Shown here in pieces: positions 31,567 through 39,868 of a DNA stretch of 39,868 bases (its first letter is position 1; every line of letters starts with the position of its first letter). The stretch is taken from positions 1-39,868 of the forward strand of contig CAWGRQ010000016.1 of assembly GCA_963824985.1 (NCBI GenBank), written 5' to 3'. The position numbers and the translations under genes were made by a program. The DNA is from JAFNAG01 sp963824985 (GTDB lineage: Bacteria > Acidobacteriota > UBA6911). Under the pieces are notes generated by a model, which had not been told where the DNA came from, made no database searches, and saw only the letters and a list, made by a program, of their open reading frames with translations.

Positions 31567-34500
31567 ATGAACCATCGAACTCGGCCCCTTTGCCTTCTGA
31601 GCCTGTGCGGCGTGTTGCTGGCGTCGGGCGCCTGCACAGCCGGGAAGGAACCGACCCGGATTGTCATTAACGTCACACAGAGCAGTCCCGGCCTGGAATT
31701 GGTCAACGGGTACCGCAAGACGCTGCACGGGCAGGTATTGGCCTATCATTCGGCCCACCCTGACGCCGATTCCGCGCTGCTGGTGAGGGCCAACCGGGAA
31801 GCGCCGTCGATTGCCTGGGAGACGGACCCGCTCCCTTCCGTCACACAAGGGGAAGCGTACCGGATAGTATGGCTGGCGGGGCTGGAGCGGGAGGGGTGGC
31901 CGGGGAAGGAAGTTCACAATTTCGACCTTTACGTCAACGGCGACCGCTGGTTCACCTTCAAGAATCTGAAGGACGCCGGCGCCATGAAGTGGACCGTGAC
32001 GGGGAAGCGGGGTTCCGAACTGTCATTTGAGGCGACCACGGTCGACCGGGCGGGGGACCTGTTCGGTTACATGTACCTCCGGATTCCGAAACGCGAGGTG
32101 ACACCCGGCGCTCCTCTGGTCCTGCAGGTGACGGGGGAAGACGCCGGGAGCCTCGACTGGTACATAACGCTGCAGTATGCCTTCCGCTTCACTCCCAGCC
32201 TGAGCTGCGAGCCGGCGCTGACCAGGGATGGAGAGGATCTCAAGCAGATTCTGCGGCTCTCTTTCGACAATCTGCAGCCCGGCAGATCGGTGGAGATCAG
32301 CGCCACCGGGATGCCGACGATCCGGCAGCCTCTCGGGATCGGCGCCAACATCCTGCATCTGCCGATTCCGGCGGTGGAGTTGAAACAGGAGATCCCGGCG
32401 GTCCTGAATATCGATGGATCCCTGGCCGGCCGCATCACCGTGTGGGCGCAGCCGGTCAACCGCAGGCGGATCTACCTGCTTTCCTATTCCCACAACGACA
32501 TCGGCTACACCGACGTCCAGCCGGCCATCGAGAGAAAGCAGTGGGAGAACCTCGATGCCGCCCTCGATCTGATCCGGAAGACGAAGGAGTATCCGTGGGA
32601 TGCGCGCTACCGGTGGAATCTCGAGGTCATGTGGCCGTTGGAGAGCTACCTGGCGCGGGTTTCGGAATCGAGGCGCCGGGAGGTGGTGCAGGCGGTACGC
32701 GATGGCAGCATCGGCGTGAATGCCCTGTACGCCAACGTGCTCACCGGCCTGGCGAATGCCCCCGAGATGAGTCATTTCACCGAGTATGCGGGTCGTTTTG
32801 CGGACCAATACGGGATCCCGGTCACGACGGCGCTGGTTTCGGACATCCCCGGATTCAGCTGGGGGATCGTTCCCGCGCTGGCCCAGAGCGGAGTAAGGTA
32901 TTTTGCCAGCGCCCCCAACCCCGGAGACCGAATCGGGCATGTGCTGGAGCGATGGGGGGATGCCCCCTTCTATTGGGCCTCCCAGTCAGGCGAAGAGAAG
33001 GTGTTGATGTGGGTGGCCGGGGCGAGTTATGCGAGTTTTCACGAAGGCGACCTGACCCGGCTGAGGGACGAGAAAATCCTGAAGCTGATGAGAAAACTGG
33101 ACGCCGGCGGATACCCCTACGAGATCCTCCAGCTCCCGTACACGATCGGGGGCGACAACGGCCCCCCCGATCCGGCGCTCCCGGAGTTCGTCAGGAAATG
33201 GAACGAGCGCTACGAGTCGCCGCGGCTCGTCATCGGGACGCACGCGCAGATGTTCGGTGAATTCGAGAAGCGGTACGGGGACGCACTGCCGGTCGTCAAA
33301 GGCGATTTCACCCCTTACTGGGAGGATGGAGCCGCATCGACAGCGGCCGAAACCGCGTTAAATCGCCGGGCCGCGGACCGGCTGATCCAGGGGGAGGCGC
33401 TTTGGGCGCTGCGGGCGCCGGCCGCCTATCCCGCTGATGATTACTATGCCGCCTGGAGGAATGTCGTGCTCTGGGACGAGCATACCTGGGGGGCGCATAA
33501 CAGTGTCACGGAGCCGGACCTGCCCGGCGTCAGGGAGCAGTGGCGCATCAAGCGCCAGTTTGTTCTCGATGCCGACTCGCAGTCCCGGTCGCTGCTCGCG
33601 CGGCTGCTGCCTGATCCAGTACCGAAACCGAAAGGAGGGGCAGCCATTGACGTTTACAACACCAATTCCTGGCCGAAGACCGATCTGGTCCTGCTGCCCG
33701 CGGAGGAGAGCGGAGAAGGCGATCTGGTCATCGATGATCACGGGAATCCGATGCCGTCGCAGCGGTTGTCGAGCGGGGAGCTGGCGGTGCTGCTCGAGGA
33801 TGTCCCGCCGCTCGGCGCACGGAGGATCGTGGTGCGCGCCGGGAAGGCTTTCCGGCGCGGCGGTTGCCGCGCATCCGGCGCCATGCTGGAGAATGCGATC
33901 GTCTCACTGTCGCTCAACCCGAAAACCGGGGCCGTGCAGGGTTTCACCTGGAAGCCGCGGAGCCTCGAGCTGGCCGACCGTACGTCGGATCCAGGACTGA
34001 ACCAATACCTGTATGTCGAGGGGAAAGACCCGAAAAACGCCAGGCCGGCGGCTGTGGTCAGGGTAAAGGTGAAGGAGAATGGGCCGCTGGTCGCTTCCCT
34101 GCTGGTCGAGGCTTCGGCGCCGGGTTGCAGGAAGTACGAGGTCGAATACCGGATCGTCGACGGCCTGGCGAGAGTGGATTTGATTCACAGGCTCGACAAA
34201 CAGAAGGTGCGCGGCAAGGAAGGGATCCATATTGCATTCCCGTTCGCGGTCCCCGGCGGGCAGTTGCGTTACGATGTCGCCGACGGCATCGTGCGACCCG
34301 GGTTGGATCAGCTGCCCGGATCGTGCAAGAACTTCTTCCCGGTGCAGAGTTGGGTCGACGTCTCGAATGCGGACTACGGTATCACCTGGACCAGCGCGGA
34401 TGCGCCCCTGATCGAAATCGGAGGTATCACCGCCGAGCAGCCCTGGGCGGAAACCGTGCCGCCGGCGACTGTCTTTTATTCCTACCTGATGAACAACTAC

Positions 34501-34917
34501 TGGCACACGAACTACAAGGCCGACCAGGAGGGGCCGGCCACGTTCCGCTTCTCGATGACGCCGCACGCCGGATTTCAGGCGGACGAGGCAGTGCGCCGCG
34601 GCCGCGACGCGAGGGAAACGTTGATCCCGCTTCCTGCGGGCGCCGGGGGGCCACCGTCGCCGCCATTGTTCCGGCTGCAGCCGGCGGCGCTGGTGGTTGC
34701 ATCGCTCAAGCCGGTTGACGGGGGTAAGGCGTGGCTGATCGCCCTGTACAATCCGACCGGCGAGCCGCGGAAGGCCGTTCTGGAGTGGAATCCGGATGTG
34801 ACGGTCGCTTTGCGGCATAGCGATAGCTCCGGGCATGCGGGACAGAAGGTCAGGGGGGATCTGAAGGTGGCCGCATGGGGAAGCGCGTGGATCCGCGCGG
34901 AGCGCCTTCCGCGGTAG
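31567..34917 (+). CDS. GH38-like alpha-mannosidase, predicted lipoprotein
   Basis: A 1116-residue glycoside hydrolase of family 38 type. An export signal ends at a possible lipobox (LASGAC, Cys23), suggesting an anchored periplasmic or outer membrane enzyme. After about 300 residues of N-terminal beta domains comes the catalytic barrel: SHNDIGYTD with zinc ligands H309 and D311, WNLEVMWPLESYL, and the nucleophile Asp in ALVSDIPGFSWG (D426), also a zinc ligand in this family. C-terminal beta domains run to the end (AIDVYNTNSWPKTDLVLL, GLARVDLIHRLDKQKVRGKE). GH38 enzymes release alpha-mannose with retention; the long N-terminus is unusual and the real substrate is open. The start has GGAGG 8 bases upstream. 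Confidence 0.9.
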   Translation: MNHRTRPLCLLSLCGVLLASGACTAGKEPTRIVINVTQSSPGLELVNGYRKTLHGQVLAYHSAHPDADSALLVRANREAPSIAWETDPLPSVTQGEAYRIVWLAGLEREGWPGKEVHNFDLYVNGDRWFTFKNLKDAGAMKWTVTGKRGSELSFEATTVDRAGDLFGYMYLRIPKREVTPGAPLVLQVTGEDAGSLDWYITLQYAFRFTPSLSCEPALTRDGEDLKQILRLSFDNLQPGRSVEISATGMPTIRQPLGIGANILHLPIPAVELKQEIPAVLNIDGSLAGRITVWAQPVNRRRIYLLSYSHNDIGYTDVQPAIERKQWENLDAALDLIRKTKEYPWDARYRWNLEVMWPLESYLARVSESRRREVVQAVRDGSIGVNALYANVLTGLANAPEMSHFTEYAGRFADQYGIPVTTALVSDIPGFSWGIVPALAQSGVRYFASAPNPGDRIGHVLERWGDAPFYWASQSGEEKVLMWVAGASYASFHEGDLTRLRDEKILKLMRKLDAGGYPYEILQLPYTIGGDNGPPDPALPEFVRKWNERYESPRLVIGTHAQMFGEFEKRYGDALPVVKGDFTPYWEDGAASTAAETALNRRAADRLIQGEALWALRAPAAYPADDYYAAWRNVVLWDEHTWGAHNSVTEPDLPGVREQWRIKRQFVLDADSQSRSLLARLLPDPVPKPKGGAAIDVYNTNSWPKTDLVLLPAEESGEGDLVIDDHGNPMPSQRLSSGELAVLLEDVPPLGARRIVVRAGKAFRRGGCRASGAMLENAIVSLSLNPKTGAVQGFTWKPRSLELADRTSDPGLNQYLYVEGKDPKNARPAAVVRVKVKENGPLVASLLVEASAPGCRKYEVEYRIVDGLARVDLIHRLDKQKVRGKEGIHIAFPFAVPGGQLRYDVADGIVRPGLDQLPGSCKNFFPVQSWVDVSNADYGITWTSADAPLIEIGGITAEQPWAETVPPATVFYSYLMNNYWHTNYKADQEGPATFRFSMTPHAGFQADEAVRRGRDARETLIPLPAGAGGPPSPPLFRLQPAALVVASLKPVDGGKAWLIALYNPTGEPRKAVLEWNPDVTVALRHSDSSGHAGQKVRGDLKVAAWGSAWIRAERLPR

Positions 34918-34975
34918 AGAGCTCTGCTCGTTGCCCGGCCCGATCTTCCGGACGCGGATGAACGCCGATGGTAAT

Positions 34976-35115
34976 TGTTCAGCCAAATCAAATGGATGAA
35001 GAAGCAAAACGCAAGGGCGCGCAAAGATCGACACTGAGCAACAGGCGTGAGCGCAGCGCTTCGCGCTGGCGCGTCCTTGCGTCTTTGCGTTCTGCTGTTC
35101 AGCATCGGCTGAACA
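34976..35115 (+). mobile_element. Family A element, short form without hairpin core
   Basis: TGTTCAGCC at 34976 and GGCTGAACA ending at 35115, a compensated T-to-C change in both terminal repeats. Interior: AAATCAAATGGATGAAGAAG, AAGATCGACACTGAGCAACA, GCGCAGCGCTTCGCGCTGGC, CTTGCGTCTTTGCGTTCTGC, TGTTCAGCATC. It has the order of the full element minus the hairpin and right flank. Just before it is a family C scrap (GGACGCGGATGAACGCCGAT, 34951-34970). Confidence 0.87.
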
Positions 35116-35231
35116 GATGCGGCCGATGTAAATTTGCGTTCATCCGCTTCCAATTGCCGAAAAATATTGCCTACACTCAAAAAACCGGCGGAGTACACTA
35201 TCCTATGATGGCTATGGCAAAGGAGGATGGA

Positions 35232-36182
35232 ATGATCGGAAACAAGACGATTGCCGTGTTGGGCGCAACCGGGTCTCAGGGCGGCGGACTCATCCGCTCC
35301 ATTCTGAACGATGCCGGGGGCGGTTTCCGCGCGCGTGCTGTAGTCCGAAATGTCAATTCCGACAAGGCCAGGGAGCTGGCCCGGCTGGGCGCCGCGGTTG
35401 TGCCAGCCAATGTCGATGACGTGGAAAGCCTGAAGCGGGCGTTCCAGGGAGCCTACGGGGCATACTGTGTCACGTTTTTCTGGGAGCACATGTCGCCCGA
35501 AAAAGAACTGGCGCACGCCACCGCGCAGGCGGAGGCCGCGAAACAGGCCGGCCTGAAGCACGTCATCTGGTCCACTCTGGAAGACACGCGCCGATGGATT
35601 CCGCTCAGCGACAACCGCATGCCGACTCTGATGAACAAATACAAAGTCCCGCACTTTGACGCCAAAGGGGAGGCCGATCAGATTTTCAGACGGATTGGAG
35701 TTCCGACCACCTTCCTGCTGACTTCATTTTACTGGGACAACCTGATCCACTTCGGCATGGGTCCCAGGAAAGGCCCGGACGGCAAGCTGGCGATCACCTT
35801 CCCCATGGGGGACCGAAGGCTCCCCGGCATCGCCGCCGAGGACATCGGCAGGTGTGCTTACGGCATATTCAAGAGGGGGGATGAATTCATCGGCAAGACG
35901 GTGGGCATAGCCGGCGAGCACCTGACGATGGCGCAGATGGCGGCTTCGCTTTCGAAGGCGCTGGGCCGAGAGGTGCGCTACAACGAGGTGGCCCCCGAAG
36001 TCTATCGCGGGTTCGGCTTCCCCGGCGCCGACGATCTCGGCAACATGTTCCAGTTCAATCGCGACTTCGATCAGGCCTTTTGCGCCGCGCGCCGGCTCGA
36101 CCTGTCCCGGGACCTGAACCCGTCGCTGCAGACGTTTGACCAGTGGCTCGAGCGCAACAAGGGGCGCATCCCGCTCGAATAG
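35232..36182 (+). CDS. NmrA-family NAD(P)-binding protein
   Basis: A 316-residue atypical short-chain dehydrogenase. The Rossmann motif TIAVLGATGSQGGGLIR (residues 6-22) has the GxxGxxG form of NmrA/HSCARG proteins, which often sense the NADP(H) ratio or bind regulators rather than catalyse. Further family segments: ARAVVRNVNSDKARELARLG, GAYGAYCVTFFWEH, HVIWSTLEDTRRWIPL and VPTTFLLTSFYWDNLIHFGM. The start at 35232 has AAAGGAGG 7 bases before; longer upstream starts (35204) lie behind this ribosome site. Single gene between repeats, no operon partner. Function not defined. Confidence 0.88.
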   Translation: MIGNKTIAVLGATGSQGGGLIRSILNDAGGGFRARAVVRNVNSDKARELARLGAAVVPANVDDVESLKRAFQGAYGAYCVTFFWEHMSPEKELAHATAQAEAAKQAGLKHVIWSTLEDTRRWIPLSDNRMPTLMNKYKVPHFDAKGEADQIFRRIGVPTTFLLTSFYWDNLIHFGMGPRKGPDGKLAITFPMGDRRLPGIAAEDIGRCAYGIFKRGDEFIGKTVGIAGEHLTMAQMAASLSKALGREVRYNEVAPEVYRGFGFPGADDLGNMFQFNRDFDQAFCAARRLDLSRDLNPSLQTFDQWLERNKGRIPLE

Positions 36183-36189
36183 GCCGGGA

Positions 36190-36418
36190 TCCGGACGCGG
36201 ATGAACACCGATGCGCACGGATCAAACGCTTCGGGGCAACGCCGAAGAGATGACGACGGATCCGATCCGCGTTATTCCGTGTTCATCCGGGTCTCTCGGC
36301 GCCGGCCGCACCCTATGACGCATGAAGGAGACTGGCAGCAGGGGAGATGCCGTCGGGGTCGCTATCGGAATCGGGGTCGGTCCCGGTTTCGATATCGATA
36401 GCGATTGCGACCCCGATG
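36190..36418. repeat. Family C repeat plus GATAGCGAT-type palindrome
   Basis: Left part to about 36300: GGACGCGGATGAACACCGAT, GCGCACGGATCAAACGC, CGGATCCGATCCGCGTTATT and CGTGTTCATCCGGGTC. Right part 36348-36418: GCCGTCGGGGTCGCTATCGG, then TTTCGATATCGATAGCGATT and GCGACCCCGATG, an imperfect palindrome of CGATAGCGAT units. No coding frame. Confidence 0.75.
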
Positions 36419-36492
36419 TCTTGTGGATGTAGGGCCTGTTTTCGAAGCATTTCCTTGATAACCGACAATCCTTATTATTCCGGAGGTCATGC

Positions 36493-37818
36493 ATGCATAA
36501 AAAGCTCCTGATATCCGCCCTGGCGGTCCTCTGCTTCGCGCCGCCGGTCCCGGCGGCGTTTCGCAAGGAGGACGTCAAGGTATTCAAGCTGGACAACGGG
36601 CTGAAGATCCTGCTGCTGGAGGATCACGACATTCCGAATGTCGCCCTGTACACCTATTTTCGCGTCGGGTCGCGCAACGAGCGTCCCGGGCTCACGGGCG
36701 TGTCCCATTTCATCGAGCACATGATGTTCAACGGAACGAAGAAATTCGGCCCGGGCGAATTCGACCGCGCCATGGAGTTCGCCGGCGGCTCGAACAATGC
36801 CTTCACCAGCGACGACATGACCGGGTACACGGACTGGTTTCCGGCAGCGGCGCTGGAATCGATGATCGTCATGGAGGCGGACCGGATGCAGGGTCTGATC
36901 TTCGACCCGAAGGTGTTTGAATCCGAGCGCGGCGTCATCGCCTCGGAACGGCGCATGTCGGTCGAGAACAACAACGACGCGATCCTCGCCGAAAACGTAC
37001 GCGCCACGGCCATCATGGCCCATCCCTACCATTGGGATGTCATCGGCTGGATGAGCGACATCCAGGGGTGGCGGCGCGACGAGGTCATGAACTATTATCG
37101 GACGTACTACTCCCCCAACAACGCGGTGCTGATCGCCGTCGGCGATTTCGACAGCGCCCGGGCCCTGGAGCTGATCCGCAAATATTTCAGCGGCATTCCG
37201 GCCGGGCCGCCCCCGCCGCCGGTGGTCACGGTCGAGCCGCCGCAGCTGGGGCCGAAAGACGTCCTGATCCGCAAAGAGGCGCAGGCGCCGTCGTACGAGA
37301 TGGTATTCCACGGCCCGAATTGCGCGTCTCCCGATTTTTACCCCCTGTCGATCCTGGAGCTGGTCCTGATGAACGGGCAGAGCAGCCGCCTGTACAAGCG
37401 CCTGGTGCGTGACGAGCAGCTGGCCATCAATGTTTCGGGGGGAGTGAGCGAGACGGTCGATCCCCAGTTGTTCACGATCAGGGTCAAACCCCGCCCCGGC
37501 GCCGACCTGAACCGGATTGAAGCGGTGATCGGCGAGGAGCTGGGCAAGGTCAAGAGCTCGGGGATCACGGAGCCGGAATATCAGAAGGCGCTGAACATGA
37601 TCCGCAGCCAGTTCTATTTCGGCCTGCAGACCATTTCCGGCAAGGCCGGCCAGCTGGGGCGCGCCGAAATCCTTTACGGCAGCTTCGAATCTCTCTTCAC
37701 CCAGATGGACAGGTTTGCAGCCGTCAAGCGGGAGCTGGTGCAGGCGGCGGCCGGGAAATACTTCACGGAGAACAACCGGACGATCGGCAAGCTGATTCCG
37801 GAAGGGGGTGCAAAATGA
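36493..37818 (+). CDS. Secreted M16 zinc metallopeptidase, catalytic subunit
   Basis: A 441-residue peptidase of the pitrilysin/processing-peptidase family. A signal peptide (LLISALAVLCFAPPVPA) is followed by the inverted zinc motif H72-F-I-E75-H76, with the third ligand E152 in IASERRM, 76 residues after H76, as expected. Other segments: FRVGSRNERPGLTGVSHFIE, MEFAGGSNNAFTSDDMTGYT, HPYHWDVIGWMSDIQGWRRD, and a C-terminal inactive half with LILELVLMNGQSSRLYKRL-like text. It forms a catalytic/non-catalytic pair with the next gene (stop and start overlap as ATGA). Likely digests peptides in the periplasm. GGAGG lies 6 bases before ATG. Confidence 0.96.
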   Translation: MHKKLLISALAVLCFAPPVPAAFRKEDVKVFKLDNGLKILLLEDHDIPNVALYTYFRVGSRNERPGLTGVSHFIEHMMFNGTKKFGPGEFDRAMEFAGGSNNAFTSDDMTGYTDWFPAAALESMIVMEADRMQGLIFDPKVFESERGVIASERRMSVENNNDAILAENVRATAIMAHPYHWDVIGWMSDIQGWRRDEVMNYYRTYYSPNNAVLIAVGDFDSARALELIRKYFSGIPAGPPPPPVVTVEPPQLGPKDVLIRKEAQAPSYEMVFHGPNCASPDFYPLSILELVLMNGQSSRLYKRLVRDEQLAINVSGGVSETVDPQLFTIRVKPRPGADLNRIEAVIGEELGKVKSSGITEPEYQKALNMIRSQFYFGLQTISGKAGQLGRAEILYGSFESLFTQMDRFAAVKRELVQAAAGKYFTENNRTIGKLIPEGGAK

Positions 37819-39203
37819 AGACCGCCCGAATGACCATTGCAGCGCTGCTCCTGATGATGACGGCAACTCTGGCCCAGGGAGCATTCCTTCCGGCGCCGGA
37901 AAAGCTGACGCTGAAGAACGGCATTACGGTTTACTATTTGCGCAGTGCGGACCTGCCCTTGATCAGCATGCGGATGTGGGTCAAGGGGGCCGGCTTTGCC
38001 GGTGAACCCTCGGACCAGGAGGGGGTGTCGAGCCTCACCGCCACCCTCATGCTCAAGGGGGCGGCCGGCCGGAGCGCGGATGCCATCGCGGAGGCCCTCG
38101 ACTTCATGGGCGCCCGGTTCAGCGTCTCGGCCGGAGATGAGTACTCGAGTGTCAGCGCGGAGAGCCTGGCAGAGCATTTCCCCAGGCTGCTGGAGATTGC
38201 GGCCGACTGCCTGCGCAACCCGACCTTTCTGGAGGAGGAATTCGCCAAGGAACGCAAGACGCGCCTGGACAGCCTCAAGGCGGTCAAGGACAACCCCGGG
38301 GCAGCGGTGCGCTTTTATTTCCAGAAGGCCTATTTCGGTTCCCACCCCCTGGGCCATCTCGCCTCGGGGACGGAAACCTCGCTCATGAAGATCACCCCGG
38401 CCGACGTGAAGAGTTACTACCAGACGTACCATCGTCCGGAGCGCAGTGTGATCTCCGTCGTCGGCGACATCGAAAGTGCAAAACTGGTCGAACTCCTGAA
38501 CGCCACGGTGGGCGCCTGGAGCGGCTCAGGCGCCGCGGCCCCGCTCCCGGTGCTCCCGCCTCTGCCTGTGCCCAAGGGGGCCAGGCTGATTTTGATCGAC
38601 AAGCCGGATGCCACCCAGGCCTATTGGATTCTGGGCTCGCCCGGTTATGCGATGGGGGATCCGATCACTCCTCCGGCGACCGTGATGAATACCCTGTTCG
38701 GCGGCCGGTTCACATCCTGGTTGAGCACCGAGCTGCGCATCAAACGCGGCCTGACCTATGGCGCCAGCAGCAGTTTCCAGCCGTGGACGGTGGGCGGCCT
38801 GTTCAGCGCCAGTTCGTACACGCGCAACGAAAAAATCGGCGAAATGCTCGATATCACCTTCGACCTGATGAAAAAGGTCCGGACCGAGGGATTTGCCCCC
38901 GAGGAAATCGAGAGCGCGCGCAACTATATCGAGGGGCAGTTCCCGCCGACGCTCGAATCGATTGCGAGCAAGGCCACGGCATATGCCCGGCTCGTGTTCT
39001 ACAACCTCGGATTCGATTATTACGACAAATACATGGCGGGCATCCGGAGCGTGACGCCGGCGGCGGCGCGCGACGCGGCGATCAAGCTGATTCCGGAATC
39101 CAATTTCGTGCTCGTGGTGGTCGGCAAGGCCGCTGACATCAGGACGCAGCTGGCCAAATACGGGACCTGGGTCGAGAAGAAGATCACCGATCCCGGCTTT
39201 TAG
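37815..39203 (+). CDS. Secreted M16 peptidase, non-catalytic partner
   Basis: A 462-residue M16 protein with signal peptide (MTIAALLLMMTATLAQG). The first half has no HxxEH: the position reads GEPSDQEGVSSLTATLMLKG. The second half keeps the R/Y substrate-binding motif in IKRGLTYGASSSFQPW. This is the usual division of labour of two-subunit M16 peptidases, where the partner supplies substrate-binding residues. Other segments: EALDFMGARFSVSAGDEYSS, GHLASGTETSLMKITPADVK, VMNTLFGGRFTSWLSTELR. It overlaps the catalytic gene by 4 bases, so equal synthesis is expected. A strong palindrome follows the stop. Confidence 0.95.
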   Translation: MKTARMTIAALLLMMTATLAQGAFLPAPEKLTLKNGITVYYLRSADLPLISMRMWVKGAGFAGEPSDQEGVSSLTATLMLKGAAGRSADAIAEALDFMGARFSVSAGDEYSSVSAESLAEHFPRLLEIAADCLRNPTFLEEEFAKERKTRLDSLKAVKDNPGAAVRFYFQKAYFGSHPLGHLASGTETSLMKITPADVKSYYQTYHRPERSVISVVGDIESAKLVELLNATVGAWSGSGAAAPLPVLPPLPVPKGARLILIDKPDATQAYWILGSPGYAMGDPITPPATVMNTLFGGRFTSWLSTELRIKRGLTYGASSSFQPWTVGGLFSASSYTRNEKIGEMLDITFDLMKKVRTEGFAPEEIESARNYIEGQFPPTLESIASKATAYARLVFYNLGFDYYDKYMAGIRSVTPAAARDAAIKLIPESNFVLVVVGKAADIRTQLAKYGTWVEKKITDPGF

Positions 39204-39216
39204 TCCGCGGATGGCT

Positions 39217-39267
39217 TTCAGGACGCGGATGAACATGGATTCGATCCGCGTTCATCCGCGTCCTGAA
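39217..39267. terminator. Family C palindrome, possible transcription end
   Basis: Perfect 18-base arms TTCAGGACGCGGATGAAC (39217-39234) and its complement (39250-39267), 15-base loop. It starts 14 bases after the M16 partner stop. There is no T-run, so intrinsic termination is uncertain; it is also a clean family C repeat unit. Confidence 0.6.
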
Positions 39268-39591
39268 TGGGGCCGAGCCGGTGGGTTGAGGGAAACCCAC
39301 CGGCATGCGCCACCTGCCGCTTGCAGGCGTAACCTGCGGCCGGGAGGAACCTTATGAGGAAGGACCCGGCAGCATGTTCCGCTCCACGAGGGGCGCAGGA
39401 ACGCATTCGGCTTCCGCGCGCATCCCTGGCGTGATGGATTACGCGCTCTTTTTTCATTCTTCATTGATTCAGACGACTGATCCCCATTAGGAGTTCTTCA
39501 GGGTTTTCCTGGGATTTTGCAGGTTGCGCGCGAATGTGTGGAACCTCCCGCCCTCCGAGGATCGTAATGATGCGAGAGGAGACACAGTGCG
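39268..39591. other. Intergenic stretch, upstream region of the edge regulator
   Basis: No family-like frame is seen on either strand. It should hold the promoter of the winged-helix gene, but no convincing -35/-10 pair was identified. GAGAGGAG at 39574-39581 is a ribosome site for the ATG at 39592. Confidence 0.5.
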
Positions 39592-39868
39592 ATGAGCGAA
39601 GGGCTGCAGATCGGTGAGTGGCTGGTGGAATCCGACCTGAACCGGATCACCGGCAATGGCCGGACAATCGCCGTCGAACCCAAGGTGCTCGAGGTTCTTC
39701 TCTGCCTGGCCGATCACCCGGGAGAGGTCCTGTCCAAGGATGAGATCGTCCGGCTGGTATGGCCCGGCACGTTTGTAAGTGCCGGGACGCTCAGCTATTC
39801 CATTTCAGAACTGCGCAGAGCCTTCGGCGATGATGCGCGCAACCCGCGCATCATTCAGACGATCTCGC
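39592..39868 (+). CDS. Winged-helix (OmpR/CadC-type) regulator, N-terminal part
   Basis: Only the first 92 residues are in the window. They form a trans_reg_C winged-helix domain: LQIGEWLVESDLNRITGNGR, VEPKVLEVLLCLADHPGEVL, SKDEIVRLVWPGTFVSAGTL, SYSISELRRAFGDDARNPRI. The recognition helix lies in GTLSYSISELRRAFGD. In acidobacteria such domains usually head long proteins with TolB-like or TPR regions, transcribed alone, as in CadC-type direct regulators. GAGAGGAG precedes the start. Confidence 0.88.
   Translation, partial: MSEGLQIGEWLVESDLNRITGNGRTIAVEPKVLEVLLCLADHPGEVLSKDEIVRLVWPGTFVSAGTLSYSISELRRAFGDDARNPRIIQTIS

Noticed and set aside
39305..39490. 61-residue plus-strand frame before the edge regulator
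   Set aside because: No ribosome site, no family resemblance, and composition like spacer sequence.

Overview
The window reads as chromosomal DNA of a GC-rich, metabolically versatile bacterium, most probably an acidobacterium. The markers for this are a fragment of an ADOP-type (acidobacterial duplicated orphan permease) MacB-like permease, a VWA protein with a surface-associated N-terminal half, a Gly/Pro-rich secreted protein of the 'FSGSW' type, a winged-helix regulator of the TolB/TPR-associated type at the right edge, and secreted M24/M16 peptidases and glycosidases. The assignment is an inference from gene families; no rRNA is present.

Layout. 0-8.1 kb: an intact M24 aminopeptidase P-like gene, then mostly decayed or small genes: an ADOP permease remnant, an HsdM methylase remnant, an AlkD-like DNA alkylation repeat gene, a secreted cyclophilin, a VOC (glyoxalase-like) gene with an in-frame TAG, a small membrane protein, a second broken cyclophilin copy and a C-terminally truncated M20 peptidase. 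8.3-12.7 kb: an accessory island with the 5' part of a group II intron, mazEF, a DUF433/DUF5615 toxin-antitoxin pair, an Rpn-family nuclease gene and three Uma2 nuclease remnants, separated from each other by copies of a GC-rich palindromic repeat. 12.7-20.1 kb: VanZ/LamG membrane protein, tag, a frameshifted GH31 glucosidase, glnS and a tRNA-Gln(CTG). 20.4-25 kb: frameshifted VWA protein, two prepilin genes and a TIR-like protein. 25-30.1 kb: an amino acid/imino acid oxidation locus (DAO-type flavoprotein plus a multi-cluster Fe-S/FAD fusion of HcnAB type) with a divergent two-HTH Lrp/AsnC regulator. 30.5-39.9 kb: a secreted Gly-rich protein, a GH38 lipoprotein, an NmrA-type protein, an M16 peptidase pair and the start of a winged-helix regulator.

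The striking feature is the intergenic space. At least four dispersed repeat families fill it. Two of them (families A and B below) share terminal inverted repeats TGTTTAGCC/GGCTAAACA but have different interiors, and one A copy sits inside a B copy. Some copies carry long hairpin cores whose stems differ between copies while still pairing, and whose loops are inverted relative to their flanks. Together they look like non-autonomous, modular, nested palindromic elements, with no transposase in the window. They abut several truncated genes and separate the toxin-antitoxin and nuclease cassettes. I consider this the most likely undescribed system here. All calls come from reading the sequence; no database search was run.
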